Shown in pieces: positions 12,525 through 23,064 of a stretch of DNA of 64,000 bases. Origin of the DNA: Parelaphostrongylus tenuis (lineage: Eukaryota > Nematoda > Chromadorea > Rhabditida > Metastrongylidae); contig JAHQIW010007195.1 in the NCBI GenBank assembly GCA_019055375.1, positions 1 through 64,000 on the forward strand, in the 5' to 3' direction. The position numbers and the translations under genes were made by a program. Every line of letters begins with the position of its first letter. Position 1 is the first letter of the stretch. The notes below the pieces were generated by a model. It saw only the letters and a program-made list of their open reading frames with translations, made no database searches and had not been told where the DNA came from.

Positions 12525-12840
12525 CCATATCACCGGCCCTGGTACCAATTTAGCGAAACCGCATTAGGACGAGATCGAACCATTGAGACTTCGTGTGCGA
12601 CGCAGAGACCTCTAACCACTGCGCCATATGCGCTCTACCAGGTACCAGGCAGGTCTCAGACTTGTCTGGGAGGATAGGTAGCACTGACTCGGTTCAGCTG
12701 GAGGCCACTGCGAGTCATTGTAAAGGCCAGATATGCATTCAATCACTTCAAATGAAGTCAAAAATTGAAGTCGAATGCATGGCGCATCCCTCAGGGATTG
12801 ATCAACGCCGAGAGCTTTATCCTTTATCCTTTTATCACCG
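12525..12840. mobile_element. SINE-B copy with inverted head
   Basis: 12525-12625 holds the tRNA-like head on the minus strand, reading outwards. 12630-12840 holds the body on the plus strand through CGCATCCCTCAGGG and the TTATCCTTTATCC tail. The switch is near the CAGGTACC repeats at 12541 and 12640. Confidence 0.7.
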
Positions 12841-12849
12841 GCCCATATG

Positions 12850-13540
12850 TGCTTTGCTATCAATGTGAATTTTTCTGGATCACGAATATGAGATAATCCG
12901 GATATCTGAGCTCCACAAGCCGGCTAGATGCTGTGATAGCCGACTAAATCTCAGAAAACATCGCTCGAGCGCTCTGTGAGTTTTTCGCAGTAGTCTTGAA
13001 GTGTTCGAAGTATCAGTGCACGTTTCTGCTGCATATCAGAGCGCTGGGAGGACCCATAGAATCAAACAGGTGAGCGCGGAGTTTGGAATCCGCAATCTAG
13101 TCGATGGCCTCTTTGAGAGTTCTGAATGCGGCTCATGCTGCTCTCCTTCTTCCTCTGTCTAGCTCCTCCTTCATCCTCTACTAAGTCATTCAAACTTAGG
13201 AAAGGTTATTCATTTCCGTTATTAAGTCCAGCTACAGTAAGCCATCGATAGAAATTGTCGTTGTTTAGGAAAAAAGTTGACAAGCTGGCCAGCTGACATT
13301 CGACCTAACGATGGTAGGCGACTTCTGTATGGTGACCACTTGACATATCTGAATCACCAAATTGACATACTGTCCTAGAAAATTAGTCTCTGCTGTACAA
13401 CTTCTGAGGATGCCTCGAAAGCGGGATTCCATTCCGTGGCAATCCCGTTGAGGTCCTGAACGTTTTCTAGCGTTCTTTATAAAATGGGATTATGAGCTTA
13501 TATAACGTCTTCTACAAATATTCTCGAATTATACCTTTCG
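12850..13540. other. No gene seen; one repeat remnant
   Basis: Near 13028-13130 the block CAGAGCGCTGGGAG...GGTGAGCGCGGAGTTTG recurs at 29138-29190 downstream of a hammerhead-type repeat. Otherwise nothing recognised. Confidence 0.35.
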
Positions 13541-13615
13541 TTTCGACTGTTTTCTTAAGACCACGCTCAACTTTCAATATGCTTGACGATCATTTTTGAG
13601 CCATCTACGACTTAA
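13540..13615 (+). repeat. Left-end fragment of the hammerhead MITE family
   Basis: TTATACCTTTCGTTTCGACTG, AAGACCACGCTCAACTTTCAA and TTTTGAGCCA match the outer left end of the element at 7222. The rest is absent. Confidence 0.55.
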
Positions 13616-13619
13616 AGTC

Positions 13620-14475
13620 ATAATATTTTCGGACATCCTAATGGACCAGTTCTTCCTGAAATGAGCTTGAAAATTGCCTGTAAGTCATACAGACGAAGTA
13701 CTGAGACCTACAAACGTGTTCGAGATCAGCAAACGTAAATACTGCCTGCATCCATTATTTACCTGATGAGTCAAGGATAATATAAGTGAGCTCCACAGAG
13801 AATATCGCGCTCCAATCTCACTATTTACCTTCGGTTATTTGCGTGGGAATTTCATCGCTTTCATCTTTCCTCTCTTTCATCGGTCATTCCTTCATTTTTT
13901 GTTGCCCCACCAGCTTGTGACCATCCCTGCAGCCGAACCTTTTACGGATCGCCCTCGACAAGCCCGAAACACGAGGTTGTCGTCATCGAATTTGTTTGAA
14001 CAGCTGGCATTTCGGCGAATTTCGCTTTCTTCTTCAGCTCGAGAAAGATCAGAGGTTGTCCACAACCCAATCAATCGGTTGTACACCTCCATATGCAACG
14101 GAAAGAAAAATCGCTGAACCCCGATCTTAGTCGCTTCAAGAAGAAAAAAGCAACTTTCCCACGCATTCATCTCTTTCTACAAGTTTTCCACCGAGTTTCC
14201 CTCTCTTTCTTATATTTCTATCCACTTTTTTCAATATTTTTCCTCTTGTGGAGCACAATCAATCGTATCTGGTCCACGCTTGAAAATATAGATTCTCTAA
14301 TCTTCGCCGATTTCATCATCCCTTTATTCCTTGCTGAGTGAACTAGAAATTCCTTCACTGGGTGAGGTGTAATGTTCTTTTTTTCTTTAAACCACAACTA
14401 TTCCTTCTGGTTTTTCAGTTTTGCCGTATTTTATAAGAGGATTTATGAAAAAGAATTTGTAAAAGTAATTAGCGC
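13620..14475. other. No gene seen
   Basis: Pyrimidine-rich stretch around 13850-14340 with open frames on both strands, no recognised domain. Confidence 0.4.
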
Positions 14476-14479
14476 ATGA

Positions 14480-14782
14480 GCGCATGTAGCGCAGTGGTTA
14501 GAAGTGCTCTGCGTCGCACACGAGGTCAATGGTTCGATCTCGCGCTCATGGCTCACCAAGCCATCCATTCATCCGGGGTCGGTAAATTGGAACCAGACAG
14601 GACTCAGACTTGTCTGGGAGGATAAGCAGCACTACTCGGTTCAGCGGTAGGCCACCGCGAGTCATTAGAAAGGCCAGATATGCATTCAATCACCTCAAAC
14701 GAAGTTAAAAATCGAAGTCGAATGCATGGCGCATCCCTCAGGGATTGATCAACGCCGAGAGCTTTATCTTGTCCTTTAAATA
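14480..14782 (+). mobile_element. SINE-B copy, well preserved
   Basis: Head with A box TAGCGCAGTGGTTAG and B box GGTTCGATC; then GGCTCACCAAGCCATCC, GACTTGTCTGGGAGGATAAG, GAGTCATTAG, GCATTCAATCACCTC, CGCATCCCTCAGGGATTG and the pyrimidine tail CTTTATCTTGTCC. No open frame; non-coding retroposon presumably moved by a LINE such as RTE (inference). Confidence 0.85.
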
Positions 14783-15058
14783 GCGCATGTTCTTGAACGT
14801 TGAGAGCGCTGGTTCGGGCAATCAATGGTGGAGGGTTCGATCCCGCGTTTAAGGCTCGCCAAGTTGTCCAACCCATCGAGATTGGCGAATTGGCGCCAGA
14901 CGTGCCTGGGAGGTTAGCAGGGCTAAATTGTTACATTGATAGGCCACCGCGAGTCATTGTGAAGGTCAGATATGCATTTAATCACCTCAAATGAAGCTAC
15001 GAATGGAATCGAATGCAGAGCGCGGTGAAAGCCGGCAGCTTCATCCTTTATCCTCTTT
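14783..15058 (+). mobile_element. SINE-B copy, tandem with the preceding one
   Basis: Same order of blocks, more diverged head (B box GGTTCGATCCC kept), ending CATCCTTTATCCTC. It directly abuts the copy at 14480-14782. Confidence 0.75.
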
Positions 15059-15059
15059 G

Positions 15060-15890
15060 GTGTTCAAACGTTACGTATTTGTGTACTGAAATGGTCAAAG
15101 TCACGTCTAGAGTAAACTTCTTGAAATTGTCTAATGTAATTGATTCCATTCCGAATGTTCTCTATCCTAATTTGTAATTTTCTATGATTTCGTTATCTCT
15201 GTGCGTAAAATTTCTGAAAAGTTTACCTATGATTACGTGCGCGTGCTTGCATGTATGCGTCTTTATTTAGGAATTATCCGACCAAAATCAAGCAGTTCAG
15301 TCGCTTGGGACTAGCCCTAAAGGGCATCATTAGTTACTCAAATCTACTTTAGGAGAACCGCTAAAGCCGCCCTCAGTATATCCCCTCCCATGGTTAAAGA
15401 TTCACTCTAGTATCGCTTTCCTTAAGAACTATAAACCCAAGAGTATAATTCTCTCAGAAAACCGACTCACACAACCGATGCGTGAATAATCGATCTAGTT
15501 CTTTACACTGTTCAGCTTATATGAGGTTGTCATGAGACTTCTATTCGGCTAGCGATCCAATGTCTTCAATATCTTGAGAGATGTGTTAATTCAAGTTGAT
15601 GATAGAAAGTCGTTCGTTGTCGCGAGTCTCATCTCTGACCTCATGAGGGACACAACGTCAATTAAACTCGCCTCCCTAATGAGAAAAAACATCGGCCGTT
15701 ACCATCTGTTGGCAGTCACAACCGAAGTAATGTACCCTGAAGTATGCTTTCATAGGGGATAAGGCAATACAGCTGCTCTAAAGAAAACATGGAACACTTC
15801 CCAGGACCGACTTTTTTTAGCCTCGGCACTGATCAATAGATTCACTGCTATCTTGATGAGCAGACCAGAGGTTTCAGAAATAATTCAATA
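15060..15890. other. No gene seen
   Basis: Nothing recognised; a 62-codon frame at 15574-15762 has no domain. Confidence 0.4.
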
Positions 15891-15897
15891 CGACAAT

Positions 15898-15933
15898 GGT
15901 TGACATTTCGGCAGTATTGCCTTCTTCAGAGCC
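15898..15933 (-). ncRNA. Penelope-type hammerhead motif
   Basis: Minus strand: GGCU, CUGAAGA, extra A, stem II GGCA-AUAC-UGCC, GAAA, UGUC. Core intact, but stem I keeps only about three of four pairs. Confidence 0.5.
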
Positions 15934-16364
15934 TGGAAAGATCAGATCGATACGCCATCCGCTCACCTAGACACTTTTAAAACGTCGGTAGGGTGAACGT
16001 GTTACCCAAATTTTCGTTAACGTAGTAAACAGATTCTTTCAAACACTCACCGCTCTGTTATCTTCAAAACTTCCACTTATTCATAAGAGACTAGCTGCCC
16101 AGAGTTTTACATAGTTGAGAAATGTGTCTGATGTAGGTGAGAAAAATCAGCCTGAGTCATGGGGCAACGTTGCGCTTTATCACGTGGTGCTTTTTCCTGC
16201 ACTTCATTTTTGGATTTTCGGAAATTATCCAATATGCTCTGAGAGTTTTCCGAACAGAGGTTATGATTCTCGTGCGAGAATAGTGACTTTGACGTTAATG
16301 GATAGTTATGGTCCCATCAATTTTTCAAGCCTAAACCTAAGCCTAAGCGTGCTCTCGCGATTTC

Positions 16365-16570
16365 TATTCGGCACATTGTTGATAGCATTCAGTTAATTTT
16401 TTCGTCTTCTTCTTAAACGTTGTATAACACTGATTGAGCACATCTTGCAATCTTGAGGATAACCTGGTTGTGGCGTTCGATAGGGCATTCGTCTTGGCTG
16501 CCGAAGAGAGTTGGCGGGTAAGAATTAGCTTCACGCGCTCTCGCGAGCATCACAATCACTAGGCCACAGT
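16365..16570 (-). mobile_element. SINE-C copy
   Basis: Minus strand starts TGGCCTAGTGATTGTGATGC, which resembles the A-box arm of leucine/serine tRNAs, followed by the common body with CAACTCTCTTCGGCAGCC, ATCCTCAAGATTGCAAG and AAGAAGAAGACGAA. Other copies at 18215, 30415 and 46741. Confidence 0.65.
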
Positions 16571-16999
16571 TCCTCCTAATTTCCACTCAAGGAAATTAGT
16601 TAAAAAAGAACTTCAGAATTGATTAGACTAAAACTCTCTCCGTTGTCTTTGTGCCCCACGTATACCTAATGGAGTGTTTTGTTTGATTTCAAGTCACCGT
16701 CACCTCATGAGGAGCTCTCCTATACGGACGCAAAGTGGTCTACTCGTTTCTTAGTGTATTTAATTATGGACGCTTTACAAGCGATTAGATATATCGTATC
16801 GGAGCTCATGCAATTGCCGTCTTCACTTTCAAGACAAATCAAGTGAATTTGCATTTTTCATAGACGGCATACAGTGGGGACGAAATACCGGGTGCCTCCG
16901 AATGTTCGATGATATTTGAGTGAGTGCTACCGATTTCTGTAAGCCCCTTCATTACAAAGCACGTTCTAAAGCCATATTAATTTTGTACGAAATGAAGGT

Positions 17000-18200
17000 T
17001 GAATGAGGTCTTATTTTCGCTAAATACATCGTTTGGGCGCGTTGTTTTTTCCATGATTATACCCCCAAGGAGGTGTCATTATTATTAGTCAGTAGAATTG
17101 TGCACATCTCCATTTCATTATGATGGAGAGTATAAAATAGCTTTTCATGTATCTTTAGTGAGCGAATTCATTGGAGAGTCTGAACCAGGACACAGACGAA
17201 TGAGTTTATTATTATTTTGTTTTGCTCTCTTTTCCGGATCACTCGATTGTTGATAAGCCTGTGATCTTTGAATCCTTCAACATCAGGCCCCTTTACCAAT
17301 TCATATATGTTTAATTACCCAGACGTCGTTATCTTCGAAACGTCTTGGTTTCTCATATTTTTGCGCGAATATATATGGTTTATGATATTTCAAATAACAT
17401 TTAGCACATTCAGTCACTCGACAATAATTGTTTGTTAAATGAAAGAATTGCTACGGCTCATTCAGAGACAGAATTGCCTTTTTCGGACATGTTTATCATA
17501 TGATTTTGTCGCTTTCAGTTGAGTTGAGGATGTGGTGTGTTAGGCTACCTATTCTTCAGCAGATAGCGTATTCAGTGTAGGGCTGCCACTTTAGTACCTC
17601 CAATAATTTGCTAAAGTAGATTTTCGTTGTTAGCTTCTATTTACTCTTTTTTTTCTATCAGCGAAGAAATAGAAGCCGTTCAAGAGAGGATTTTCTCGCA
17701 GATGTGATGTATACCCGGGTAGCAGTTAGCTTGTGGTTACTTGTATACCTGTACACTTAGATGACCCGTTTTTGCGTGTCTCGCTATTCCAGCACTTTCT
17801 ATTCGTCTAATTATCTACTAATCGCCTTCCTCGGAGAAGATAGAATTTATGTGAGTTTGGGCGCAATTCAGAGATGTTATTTTTTTTTTCACCTGACACG
17901 ATGAATACTTTGCCGGCTGTGTTTTTTCTTAAACCTCAAATTTCCTCCATTAAAATGCCCTATAATGGCTGAGAGTGGGGTTCGTGGGTGTACAATAGGG
18001 CACCTACTGCAGTGGAATCTCCGAGACATTTCCATCGCGCCATATAGTAAGGAGTAAATAATGTGAAGGCGGAGACTTATTAGCTCCCAGTAGTTATCTT
18101 CCCGCACAAAACTCTTCAAATAACTCCGAAAATCGACTATATATTATCCTCGGTATTGTCGAAATCTCTTGTCTCTTCTCTTCTCTTTATTTATTTATTA
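17000..18200. other. No gene seen
   Basis: No exon, tRNA-like box or strong inverted repeat recognised. Confidence 0.4.
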
Positions 18201-18214
18201 TTTATTTGATCCGT

Positions 18215-18465
18215 CATCTCGGTTTTTTCAGTGGGGGGATCTCAGTATTTCTAGCATTCAATTCGTTTTTCGTCTTCTTCTTGAACGGAGTAGAATACTG
18301 GTTGACGAATCTTTTAGCAATCTTGAGGATAGCTTGAATGTAGCGCTCCATAAAGCCTTGTTGTTGACTGCCGGAGAAAGTTCGGAGGGAGGGAAGGGGA
18401 GGGGGAGCTCGGCTTCCCGCACGCTTCGACAAGCATCATAACCAATCGGCCCACGGTGACCCCAT
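18215..18465 (-). mobile_element. SINE-C copy
   Basis: Minus strand: GGCCGATTGGTTATGATGC head, purine/pyrimidine-rich CTCCCCCTCCCC segment, TTTCTCCGGCAGTCAACAAC, TTCAAGAAGAAGACG, GAATTGAATGCTAG, AATACTGAGATC and an A tail. Frames within it are not genes. Confidence 0.7.
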
Positions 18466-18469
18466 TCTT

Positions 18470-19425
18470 TCTTTATTAGCCAAATAAATAGTAAGTGATT
18501 ATTAGGTTTAATAACACAATCTATTCTGACAGCTAACATCTTCACAGCCTATAAAATCAGGTTGCCTGAAATCCAGTCAGCTAAACACCTTTGTTACACC
18601 ATTAGAAAAAAATTACCACACCTAGATTTCGGTCGCCCAAAACATAACTTATTTCACCTTACGGCTTCTTTTGAGTCGTCCAATGAGTTATTCAACTGGC
18701 GACCTTCCATGTAGAGATCACATGGACTGCGAATGCACCTCCTTCATCGATATTCTGCGTGCATTGTGCGCCTTTCTCTCGGGTTAGCTTAGTTTTCCAC
18801 CTGAATGACTTTTAGCCATTCCATAGTCTGAGAAGCGGCAGTTATTTTACATCAAGCTTTATTCCTGAAGAAAGCTCATTGCTCTGTAGTAACAAGAATT
18901 ACTTTTCGCTCTAACAGTAGTTTTTCGTTCTTTTGACCTCACAACGGATTTGTCAATATTTATATGAAAGAAGTTTATAGGTTCTTTTTTTTTTGAGAAA
19001 GGTGGAATCACCCGGTGGGGACCTCCATAAAGATATTTTTGGTAGAAGAGCCCACATGTCCGAAGTTGTCATTCTCAATGAGAAAGCCACATCTTTGCGA
19101 ATAGAGCATGCCTTTAACGATTACTGACAAATTTATTGCCTCTTTTCGAGAACATAATTCGAAAACGCAGATTCTTCGGTGAGGGCTCTTAAAAGTAACG
19201 CATATGGAAGTATTTCCAGAATGTAGCTGGAAAAAGCGTAATAAGAGCGTGCATCCATTTTTGCTTAGAATGGTTTCTTGGAAAAATAGATATCCCACTC
19301 ATGAACATTTTACTGATCTAATGAACCTTTTATAATCAATTTAATTATGTATCAGGTGTACAAATATAAATCCGCCAATACTTTGTTATAATAATAGTAA
19401 AAATAAAGATGTGATTTATTTTACC
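18470..19425. other. No gene seen
   Basis: Nothing recognised; a 96-codon minus frame at 19008-19298 shows no domain and no splice context. Confidence 0.4.
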
Positions 19426-19429
19426 GTGA

Positions 19430-20450
19430 GGATGCATTGGGAACGCTGTTTATTCAAATTTTTTTACTTGCAAAATATTTTATATGATGGTTTTTTAAGG
19501 GACTCTGAAGAAGGAAACTTCTGTACCCAAAAAACGCCATTTTTTAGATTTGCTTATTTGTGAATTGAATTTGTTAATTTCAAGTGGTGATCTGGCAGTG
19601 AAATGTCGAGAGAGTAAGGCTAGTAAGCTAAAACTTTCTCAAAACCTCCTACCTCAGCTCTTTCATGAAGTTTTCGATCGGTTTTGCAACATGACGTCGA
19701 GCGTTTTCATGTAGCAAAATTGCGAAGTTTGTGCCGTTTTGGTTTTTTGATATGGTTTTTCAAAATGAAATTGCATCATTTCGGTATCCTTAAATTGCGC
19801 ATTCACTTGCGAACATTTTGGTATACAACTTGCCTGTACTTGCTTTGACATGGAGCTTTCTCCAAACTCCATTCATCTTGTGCGCCGCTTCACTAGCATT
19901 TTCCCCTACGCGCCATTTGTGCATGAGTGGCAAGCGAATTTCTTAAGGAGACAACTTCATTTTGAAGCAAGGACGGCCAGTTGTATACCAAAATGTTCGA
20001 AAGAAATTGCGCATTTGAACGATACCGAAGTTGAAACTAAAAATGGTAAAGCTCTTGACGTTGATCAATCCCTGAGGGATGCATCATGCATTCGTCTCCA
20101 ATTTTTGATTTCGTTTGAGATGATTGAATGCATACCTGGCCTTTACAGTGACTCACAGTGGCCTCCTGCTGAACCGAGTCAGTGCTGCTTATCCTCCCAA
20201 TCAAGTCGAGACCTGTGTGGTACCAATATACCGACCCCAGAGGGATGGATGGCATGGTGAGCCTTGAGCGCCAGAACGAACCATTGATACCGAAGTTAAG
20301 CAAGTTCAGTTACTTTTGGACAATAAATATGCGAAGTTCCCTAAATGGCGTTTTTTCGTCAGCTTTGAGGACCTATAAAAGCAGTGACATGAAATATTTT
20401 ATTTGTAAAAAACATATAAATAAATAGCGTTTTAATGTACTTCAAAACAA
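19430..20450. mobile_element. Mariner-derived foldback with nested SINE-B
   Basis: Outer arms match in reverse: TGCAAAATATTTTATATGATG near 19470 with CATGAAATATTTTATTTG near 20390, and the AAAAAACGCCAT blocks near 19530 and 20315. Inside are mariner fragments: QFCYMKTLDVMLQNR near 19700 (compare ILLHDNARPHVAK in intact copies). A SINE-B interrupts the right half at 20033-20285. Confidence 0.65.
20033..20285 (-). mobile_element. SINE-B copy with target-site duplication
   Basis: Minus-strand SINE-B flanked by the direct repeat GATACCGAAGTT at 20021-20032 and 20286-20297, the signature of target-primed retroposition into the mariner copy. Body blocks are preserved. Confidence 0.85.
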
Positions 20451-20532
20451 AAAAGAATTTGCATATCTTTACTTTTACTATTATTACAGAAACAAATAAT
20501 TAAACCAAAAGTTTTGCCACTGGAACATTAGG

Positions 20533-21053
20533 ACCGAATTTATTAACTAGAAGTAGTTATAATTGCATGATTTTGGTATCGTTCAATTGCGCATTTCCTT
20601 GCAAACATTTCGGTGACAAGTTGCCTGTACTTGCTTTGAGTGGGGTTGCTGTGGGAACAAATTCGCTTGCTACTCATGCACAAATGGCGTATGAAGGAAA
20701 ATGTTAGTGAAACGACACACAAGACTATTGGAGCTTCCTGTGGATGGCCCAAACGCGATTGATCATCCAAAGTGTTATCTCTAGCTTGAAACTTCGCTAA
20801 CCACTTCTTAACCGTTCTGTCTGCAACCGTAATATCGCCCCAAGCTCCGTTAATCTTGCACGCCGCTTCATTAGCATTCCTCCAACTCGCCGTTTGTGCA
20901 TGAGTAAAAAGCGAATTTCTTACCAAAACAGCTCTTTCTTAGAGCAAGTATGGGAAAGTTGTATCTTAAATATTCGCAAGAAAATGCGCAGTTAAATGAT
21001 ACTAATATCATACAATTTTAATTACTTCTGGTTAATAAAATTGTTCTTTGTTG
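20533..21053 (-). mobile_element. Short mariner element with long inverted repeats
   Basis: About 115 bp at each end are inverted copies (TTATTAACTAGAAGTA left; the reverse complement of the right end reads TTATTAACCAGAAGTA). The minus strand between them encodes a mariner N-terminal helix-turn-helix: NANEAACKINGAWGDITVAD, TVKKWLAKFQARDNTLDD, SRLGHP. The catalytic domain is absent, so it is non-autonomous. Confidence 0.75.
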
Positions 21054-21059
21054 CTCTAG

Positions 21060-21490
21060 TGCAAAACTTATGGAACGACTTAACAGTAATTAGCAATGCA
21101 TACGATCACCTTCAATCAGCAACAAATTGTTTTCCTACAAACAGCACCGCTCAATAATCTTCCTGCACAGTATTTGCATTTATGACATCTAATAGGATTT
21201 TTTCAACTCTTCGGCTGTAGCCTATTCCCAGTCAGGATTCTTCTGCTTTCCATACATATTTGTCTGTCTGACAAAACACTTGCAAACATTGCTCTTGAAT
21301 AGTTCTTGATTGTCGAGTGGATCCTTGCTCGTGAGCATCCCTTCCACTTGAACACCAGCCCGTCTAGCATCAAATGATAGAGTTCTAAACGATAACATTT
21401 CCCATCAACACGCGGCAATCATCTCTTCAACTTTCAAATTATGTTATCATTGCAACAATTCAAAAGTTCGACTTTCTATAAACCTCGGCA
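21060..21490. other. No gene seen
   Basis: Nothing recognised. Confidence 0.4.
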
Positions 21491-21499
21491 TAATCAATT

Positions 21500-22463
21500 G
21501 ATACATGAAAATCGAGAAAACTTACCTTGATTAGCTGGCGCGAGGTTGGTAAAGTAGTTGTAGAAATTTGGCTGACGTTAGAAGATCAAACGAAGAAAGG
21601 GCGTGAGATCTCGTGTGATGGTGACGCACTCGTTCTTCCGGTTCATTTCGGGATTTTGGGCGTTTATCCAGAATGCCTCAAGAGTCTTGCGCGTGGACGT
21701 TTTTGATTCCTGCGCCAGGATTGTGACAGTCACATCAAAATCCTTGTTGTTGTGTTTTTGTGCCCTATGTAAACCTAAAGGTTTGGTTTTATCTATTTTA
21801 GATTTACTGTCTAGATGTTCTTTTATGCGGATGAAAAAGTGGTCTGCCCGTTTCGCCTATATATTCTTCCCCGCATGTTTTACATGTTAGCAAATAAATT
21901 GTGCCTGACCTCATACAATCTCCCTCTTTTCCGTTTGGGCAGATTATACAGTTGTTGGTGTTGCACAATCGATCATAGAGTCTATTGCAGATCAGCTGAT
22001 GGCGTAGGGTGGGAGGTGGGGTTTCGATAATTACCACGGATTTTTCAAGACCAATTTTTCAAGAGGATTTTTCAATAGATAAAACCAAACCTTTAGGTTT
22101 ACATAGGGCACAAAAACACAACAACAAGGATTTTGATGTGACTGTCACAATCCTGGCGCAGGAATCAAAAACGTCCACGCGCAAGACTCTTGAGGCATTT
22201 TGGATAAACGCCAAAAACCCTGAAATGAATCGGAAGGACGAGTGCGTCACCATCACACGAGATCTCGCGCCCTTTCTTCGTTTGACCTTCAACCTGACCT
22301 AGGCAGCATATAAATAAGACCATCCGAATCATTCAAATAGACTAACACTACATACGCCCAGGCTCTGAAGAAGGCGGGTCGCCGAAACGTCAGCCGAATT
22401 TCTACAACTACTTTACCAACCTCGCGCCAGCTAATCAAGATAAGTTTTCTCGATTTTCATATA
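21500..22463. mobile_element. Penelope-like element pair in inverted orientation
   Basis: Arms of roughly 70-300 bp match in reverse from TGAAAATCGAGAAAACTTA at 21505 to TAAGTTTTCTCGATTTTCA at 22460. The left copy reads minus: CNTNNCIICPNGKEGDCM, SGTIYLLTCKTCGEEYIGET (GIY-YIG variant), then KTLEAFWIN. The right copy reads plus from 22059: NNKDFDVTVTILAQESKTS, KTLEAFWINAKNPEMNRKDE. Only the GIY-YIG endonuclease part is present; no reverse transcriptase. Confidence 0.8.
22361..22395 (+). ncRNA. Penelope-type hammerhead motif, best preserved
   Basis: GGCU, CUGAAGA, one extra A, stem II GGCG-GGU-CGCC, GAAA, C-G/U two-base stem III, cleavage-position C, AGCC. Stem I GGCU/AGCC and stem II pair perfectly. 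The two-base stem III without loop is what is known for Penelope-element hammerheads, thought to act as dimers. The extra A at the base of stem II departs from the consensus. Confidence 0.75.
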
Positions 22464-22464
22464 T

Positions 22465-22725
22465 GTTATCATTACCATTTCCCAAATAGAATCTGTCACT
22501 AATGCGTTGTTTTCCCATGATGTTATCGGCTTCGTCACCAACTGTCTTCGTCACCGTTTCCGAGCAGGCATCCTAGCAGGATTTAGAAGTTTTCAAATGG
22601 ATACGTGACAAACCCTTTATCCTGATTATTTATTGAAATTACTTTTTTTCACAACTTTTGCGATTAGTGCATGCATTTTCAAACCTATTCTCACAATGAT
22701 ACGCAGAACAAAGTCCAAGTATGCT
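22465..22725. other. Nothing recognised
   Basis: Short AT-rich interval between two repeats. Confidence 0.4.
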
Positions 22726-22727
22726 GA

Positions 22728-22820
22728 GTGATATGCAAAGCTCGAATCTCAGGAAGAAGTTGAACCCGCGTTTAATTATATTGGAACACGTCTTATCATA
22801 CCACTGCACCGCCGAGGGCC
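22728..22820 (-). repeat. SINE-A head, reversed
   Basis: Reads TGAGTGATATGCAAAGCTCGA, TTGAACCCGCGTTTAAT, then CATACCACTGCACCGCCGAGG, i.e. a minus-strand tRNA-like head with B-box complement TTGAACCCGC. Confidence 0.5.
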
Positions 22821-22912
22821 ATTTCAGCTTTCAGCAGCAGAAAACCGTGAACAGGTTCAGTCTGCTAAGGCACAAACCGACATCAAACTAAGTTGCTTGC
22901 ACCTTTTGGATA

Positions 22913-23062
22913 TATGTATATAACATATATCTATATTTATGTGCATAACATATATATATGTGCATATACATGACATATATGTATATACGTATACATATGT
23001 ATATACATATATATACATGTATCTATACACGTGTAGGTATACTTGTTTATATATATAACGTA
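22913..23062. repeat. TA/TATG microsatellite
   Basis: Alternating TA with TATGTGCATA-type units; coding frames here are artefacts. Confidence 0.9.
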
Positions 23063-23064
23063 TG

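Larger units (their letters stand above)
15895..16860 (-). mobile_element. Penelope-like element 3' fragment with GIY-YIG remains
   Basis: Minus strand carries SRPLCVRIGELLM near 16720 (family GRPLxxRIKEHL) and KTLRAYWIISENPKMK near 16230 (family KTLEAFWINAKNPEMN), then terminal-repeat sequence with a hammerhead motif at 15898-15933. A SINE-C copy is inserted at 16365-16570. No reverse transcriptase domain remains. Frames are broken. Confidence 0.7.
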
